This document shows, one piece after another, positions 60,996 to 64,000 of a stretch of 64,000 nucleotides of DNA (position 1 is its first letter; each line of letters opens with the position of its first letter). The translations under genes were made by a program, and so were the position numbers. The notes under the pieces are model-generated. The model saw only the letters and a program-made list of their open reading frames with translations. It did no database searches and was not told the origin of the DNA. The stretch comes from JBBROS01 sp964246015 (GTDB lineage: Bacteria; Pseudomonadota; Alphaproteobacteria; Acetobacterales; Acetobacteraceae): positions 1 through 64,000 of the forward strand of contig CAXTPG010000006.1 in assembly GCA_964246015.1 (NCBI GenBank), given 5' to 3'.

Positions 60996-62330
60996 ATGCC
61001 GCCATCCGCCGAGAGCGCCGACCTGGACCAGGAGCTGCTGGCGGTGCTGGGCTGGCTGTGGGACGCGTCGCCGCTGGCGGATGCGGCGGTGGAGGCACGG
61101 GCGCGGGAGCTGCTGCTGGACACGCTGGGCTGCGCGATCGCCGGCGCGGCGGAGCCGGAGGTTGCGGGTCTGATCGGGCGTTGGGCGGCGATGGAGCCGG
61201 GCGTGGTGCGGCTGCCGGGCATCGAGACCGGGCTTTCCGTGACCGGGTTCGGCCACGGGTTTGCCGCCGCCGCGTGCTGGCACGAGGCGTGCGAGGGGCT
61301 GGCCGCGGCGCATGGGCGCCCGGGGCTGCACGCGATCCCTGCGGTGCTGGGGCCGGCGCTGGCCCGGGGCCTGGCCCTGGGCTCGGTGCTGGAGGCGGTC
61401 GTCGTGGGGTATGAGGTCGGGGGGCGGTTGGGAATGGCATGCCGCATCCGGCCCGGGATGCATGTCGACGGGACCTGGGGGAGCTTCGGCGCCGCCGCTG
61501 CCGTGGCCCGGCTGCTGCGCGCGACACCGGGGGAGGCGTTGGGGGCGCTGCAACACGCGGCGTGCCACATGCCGTACAGCCTGTATTGGCCGATCGCGGC
61601 GGGATCGACCGCGCGGAACGCCTATGCCGGGCACGGGGCGGCGCATGGGGCCGCTTCGGCGTTGGCGAGCCTGGCGGGGCTGGCAGGGCCGGCGGGCAGC
61701 GTCGCCGAGATGGCACGGCGGGCGTTGGGGATCGATGCGCTGCCGGATCTAGCCGGGCCGGGGCGGTGGCTGGTGGCGGAGGGGTATCTGAAGCCGTACC
61801 CGGCCGTGCGGCACGTGCATTACGGCGCGGCGGCGGCCCAGGAATGGCACCGGGCGGGGATCGCGGCGCCGGGGGACATCACGGGCGTGACGCTCGATGT
61901 GTATCGGGAGGCGCTGACGTATTGCGGCAATCGCGCGCCCGCGACGGCGATCCAGGCGCAGTTCAGCCTGTCGTATGGTGTGGCGCGGGCGCTGGCGCAT
62001 GGCACGCTCGACCCGGCCGCCTATTCGGCTGCGGCGCTGGCCGACCCGCCGGTGCGCCGGCTGGAGGCGTTGACGGAGCTGCGGGTCGATCCGGTGCGGA
62101 CGGCGGCGGGGGCGCGGGGGGCGACGCTTCGCGTGACGGCTGGGGGGCAGACGTGGGAGCGGCGCGTGGATGTCGTGCCGGGCGATGCGGGGTCGCCGAT
62201 GACGCGGGCGGAGGTGCGGGCCAAGTTCGATGCCTATGCCGGGCCGGTGGTGGGGGCGGCGCATGCGGCGGCGCTGGCGGGGCGGGTGCTGGACGGGTCG
62301 CTGGATGCGCCGGTGACCTTCGATGCATGA
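60996..62330 (+). CDS. MmgE/PrpD-family protein
   Basis: 444 residues from the ATG; a GTG two codons earlier is an alternative, and neither has a good ribosome site. Family stretches: ARELLLDTLGCAIAGA, GFAAAACWHEACEG, GYEVGGRLGMACRIRPGMHVDGTWGSFGAAAAVARLL, LKPYPAVRHVHYGAAAA. The family includes 2-methylcitrate dehydratase and other cofactor-free dehydratases or isomerases of branched acids. The context (GntR, ABC importer for a polyamine or organic acid class) suggests catabolism of the imported compound. G-ending codons dominate, unlike genes to the left. The stop overlaps the ATPase gene by eight bases. Confidence 0.85.
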   Translation: MPPSAESADLDQELLAVLGWLWDASPLADAAVEARARELLLDTLGCAIAGAAEPEVAGLIGRWAAMEPGVVRLPGIETGLSVTGFGHGFAAAACWHEACEGLAAAHGRPGLHAIPAVLGPALARGLALGSVLEAVVVGYEVGGRLGMACRIRPGMHVDGTWGSFGAAAAVARLLRATPGEALGALQHAACHMPYSLYWPIAAGSTARNAYAGHGAAHGAASALASLAGLAGPAGSVAEMARRALGIDALPDLAGPGRWLVAEGYLKPYPAVRHVHYGAAAAQEWHRAGIAAPGDITGVTLDVYREALTYCGNRAPATAIQAQFSLSYGVARALAHGTLDPAAYSAAALADPPVRRLEALTELRVDPVRTAAGARGATLRVTAGGQTWERRVDVVPGDAGSPMTRAEVRAKFDAYAGPVVGAAHAAALAGRVLDGSLDAPVTFDA

Positions 62331-63366
62331 CGCCACGCCCGCGCTGTCGGTCGCGGACGTGCATGTGCGGTATGGCGGCTTTGCGGCGCTGAAGGGGATC
62401 GACCTGGATGTGGCGCGGGGGGAGTTCGTCGCGCTGCTGGGGCCGTCCGGATGCGGCAAGACGTCGCTGCTGCGGGTGGTCGCGGGCTTCGTGCAGCCGG
62501 AGCGGGGGGCGGTGCGGCTGAACGGGCGGGATGTCGCGGGGCTGCCGGCGCGGGCGCGCAACATCGGGATCGTGTTCCAGTCCTATGCGCTGTTCCCGCA
62601 CATGACGGTGCTGGACAACGTGCTGTTCGGGCTGGAGTGCCGGCGGGTGAAGCGGGACGAGGCGCGGCGGCGGGCGGGCACGGCGCTCGACCTGGTGGGG
62701 TTGGGCGCGTTCCTGGACCGGCGGCCGAAGCAGCTGAGCGGCGGGCAGCAGCAGCGTGTGGCGCTGGCGCGGGCGCTGGTGATCGAGCCGGACCTGCTGC
62801 TGCTGGACGAGCCGTTGGGCGCGCTGGACAAGCAATTGCGGGTGCAGATGCAGACGGAGCTGAAGGCGCTGCAGCGGCGTCTGGGCGTGACGGCCGTGTT
62901 CGTGACGCACGACCAGGAGGAGGCGATGTCGATGGCCGACCGCATCGTGGTGATGCGGGACGGGGAGATCGCGCAGGTCGACACGCCGGAGCGGCTGTTC
63001 GCGGCCCCGGCGACGGCGTGGGTGTGCGAGTTCGTGGGGGCCGGGAACCTGCTGCGCGGGGCGCTGGCGCCGGGGGCGGAGGGGCGCATGCGGATCGACG
63101 TCGGACCGGGCTCGGCCGTCGAGGCGGCGGGCGAGGGCAGCGTCGTCCAGCTCCCCTTCGACAAGGTGCGGCTGACGCCGGCGGCCGATGGGCTGGAAGT
63201 AACCGGACGGCGGTTCCTGGGGGCGACGGTGGAGCTGCAACTCGCGACGCCGGCCGGGGTGGTGTGCGCGCACCTGGCGCCGCAGGAGGCGGCGGCGTTT
63301 CCGGTGGGGGCACGGGCGCGGATCGCCGCCGACCCGGCCGATTGCCGGCTGCTGCCCGACCGATGA
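62323..63366 (+). CDS. ABC transporter ATP-binding protein (PotA-type)
   Basis: 347 residues. Walker A GPSGCGKTSLLR, Q-loop FQSYALFPHM, signature LSGGQQQRVALARAL, Walker B LLLLDEPLGALD, H-loop FVTHDQEEAM, and a C-terminal TOBE-type domain (FDKVRLTPAADGLEVTGRRF). The subfamily energises import of spermidine/putrescine, iron or other cationic or organic solutes. Overlaps the prpD-like gene by eight bases; the permease follows by ten bases. Confidence 0.93.
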   Translation: MHDATPALSVADVHVRYGGFAALKGIDLDVARGEFVALLGPSGCGKTSLLRVVAGFVQPERGAVRLNGRDVAGLPARARNIGIVFQSYALFPHMTVLDNVLFGLECRRVKRDEARRRAGTALDLVGLGAFLDRRPKQLSGGQQQRVALARALVIEPDLLLLDEPLGALDKQLRVQMQTELKALQRRLGVTAVFVTHDQEEAMSMADRIVVMRDGEIAQVDTPERLFAAPATAWVCEFVGAGNLLRGALAPGAEGRMRIDVGPGSAVEAAGEGSVVQLPFDKVRLTPAADGLEVTGRRFLGATVELQLATPAGVVCAHLAPQEAAAFPVGARARIAADPADCRLLPDR

Positions 63367-63376
63367 CGCCCGGCGC

Positions 63377-64000
63377 ATGACACGCGGACGGCGCCGGGCC
63401 GAGCTGTTGCTGTACCTGGGACCGGTGACGCTGTTCTACGTGGCGTTCCTGGTGCTGCCGTATCTCATGGTGCTGCGGCTGAGCTTCTTCCGGTTCAGCT
63501 CCATGCGGCTATACATCCCGGAGTTCACCTGGGCCAACTATGCCGCGGTGCTGACGGACCCGTTCTATCTGGCGTTGATGGCGCGGACGATCGGGCTCGG
63601 GCTGCTGGTGACGGTGGTGACGCTGGTGCTGGGGTATCCGCTGGCGCTGATGATCGCGCGCGCGCGGCCGTGGCTGAAAAGCGCGCTGATCGCGATCACG
63701 CTGTCGCCGCTGCTGATCAACCTGGTGGTGCGGACCTATGCCTGGCTGGTGCTGCTGGGGGATACCGGGGTGGTGAACCGGTGGCTGCAAGGGCTCGGGA
63801 TCATCGGGGGGCCGCTGCCGCTGGGGGGCAACACGTTCGGCGTCGTGGTCGGGCTGGTGCACATCTGCCTGCCGCTGATGGCGCTGAGCCTGATCGGGGT
63901 GCTGGAGCGGATCGACGCGGCGCTGCTGGATGCGGCGGACAGCCTGGGCGCGTCGCGGGGGCGGATCCTGTGGAAGATCGTGCTGCCGCTGTCGCTGCCG
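63377..64000 (+). CDS. ABC transporter permease (PotB-type), 5' part
   Basis: The first 208 codons are present; the gene runs off the right edge. It opens MTRGRRRAELLLYLGPVTLF, with membrane segments LVLPYLMVLRLSFFRF, LLVTVVTLVLGYPLALMIA, LINLVVRTYAWLVLLG and GVVVGLVHICLPLMALSLIGVL, ending in the EAA loop LDAADSLGASRGRILWKIVLP that docks the ATPase. First permease of a PotABCD-like importer; the second permease and binding protein should follow beyond the window. Confidence 0.92.
   Translation, partial: MTRGRRRAELLLYLGPVTLFYVAFLVLPYLMVLRLSFFRFSSMRLYIPEFTWANYAAVLTDPFYLALMARTIGLGLLVTVVTLVLGYPLALMIARARPWLKSALIAITLSPLLINLVVRTYAWLVLLGDTGVVNRWLQGLGIIGGPLPLGGNTFGVVVGLVHICLPLMALSLIGVLERIDAALLDAADSLGASRGRILWKIVLPLSLP

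Overview
The window is very GC-rich (about 70% by eye) and looks like chromosome of an alphaproteobacterium, most probably Rhodospirillales/Acetobacteraceae. Grounds: the sdhCDAB order, a pcaDHG protocatechuate block, an OmpA-barrel protein, a type VI secretion locus of proteobacterial type, and a tRNA-Arg(CCU) interrupted by a group I intron, an arrangement known from alphaproteobacteria. The assignment is an inference; no rRNA or taxonomic marker was searched.

Layout. 0-4 kb (minus): an end-truncated membrane protein, an orphan SBP of an ABC importer, an aldo/keto reductase, an M19 dipeptidase and a beta-keto acid cleavage enzyme, tightly packed. 4.07-4.38 kb: tRNA-Arg(CCU) with a 231-nt self-splicing-type intron. 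4.5-13.1 kb: an MFS exporter overlapping a wHTH-ATPase regulator, then a 1303-residue repeat protein with AIDA-like and RTX-like parts and a PEP-CTERM protein. 13.2-19.6 kb: OmpA-family protein (minus), a glycosyltransferase-like protein with a Pro-Glu repeat tail, an MFS drug exporter, pcaD-pcaH-pcaG and a zeta-class GST. 19.6-21.8 kb: ZapE, a small secreted protein and a 2OG-Fe(II) oxygenase. 21.9-31.8 kb (minus): toxin-antitoxin-like pair, sdhCDAB, a DSP-like phosphatase, bluB, then a free-standing adenylation-carrier-thioesterase synthetase coupled to a peptide-type binding protein. 31.9-40.5 kb (plus): acyl-CoA dehydrogenase, VOC protein, secreted protein, two large glycoside hydrolases and an FAD monooxygenase, nearly all overlapping.

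40.5-56.1 kb (plus): a type VI secretion operon in the order tssL-tssM-tssA-tssB-tssC-hcp-tagJ-tssE-tssF-tssG-clpV. The tssL gene is cut by a 10-N assembly gap in a poly-C tract. tssK, tssJ, vgrG and PAAR genes are not present here. 56.2-59.1 kb (minus, convergent with clpV) is a two-gene unit I do not recognise: a multidomain acidic protein and a protein with eleven tandem 11-residue repeats. It is the best candidate in the window for undescribed biology, possibly T6SS cargo or accessory factors. 59.3-64 kb: a lone ModA, and a GntR regulator divergent from a PrpD-family gene plus a PotA/PotB-like ABC importer that runs off the end, with a clear palindromic operator between them.

The + strand is visibly C-rich through most of the window and becomes G-rich after about 60 kb.
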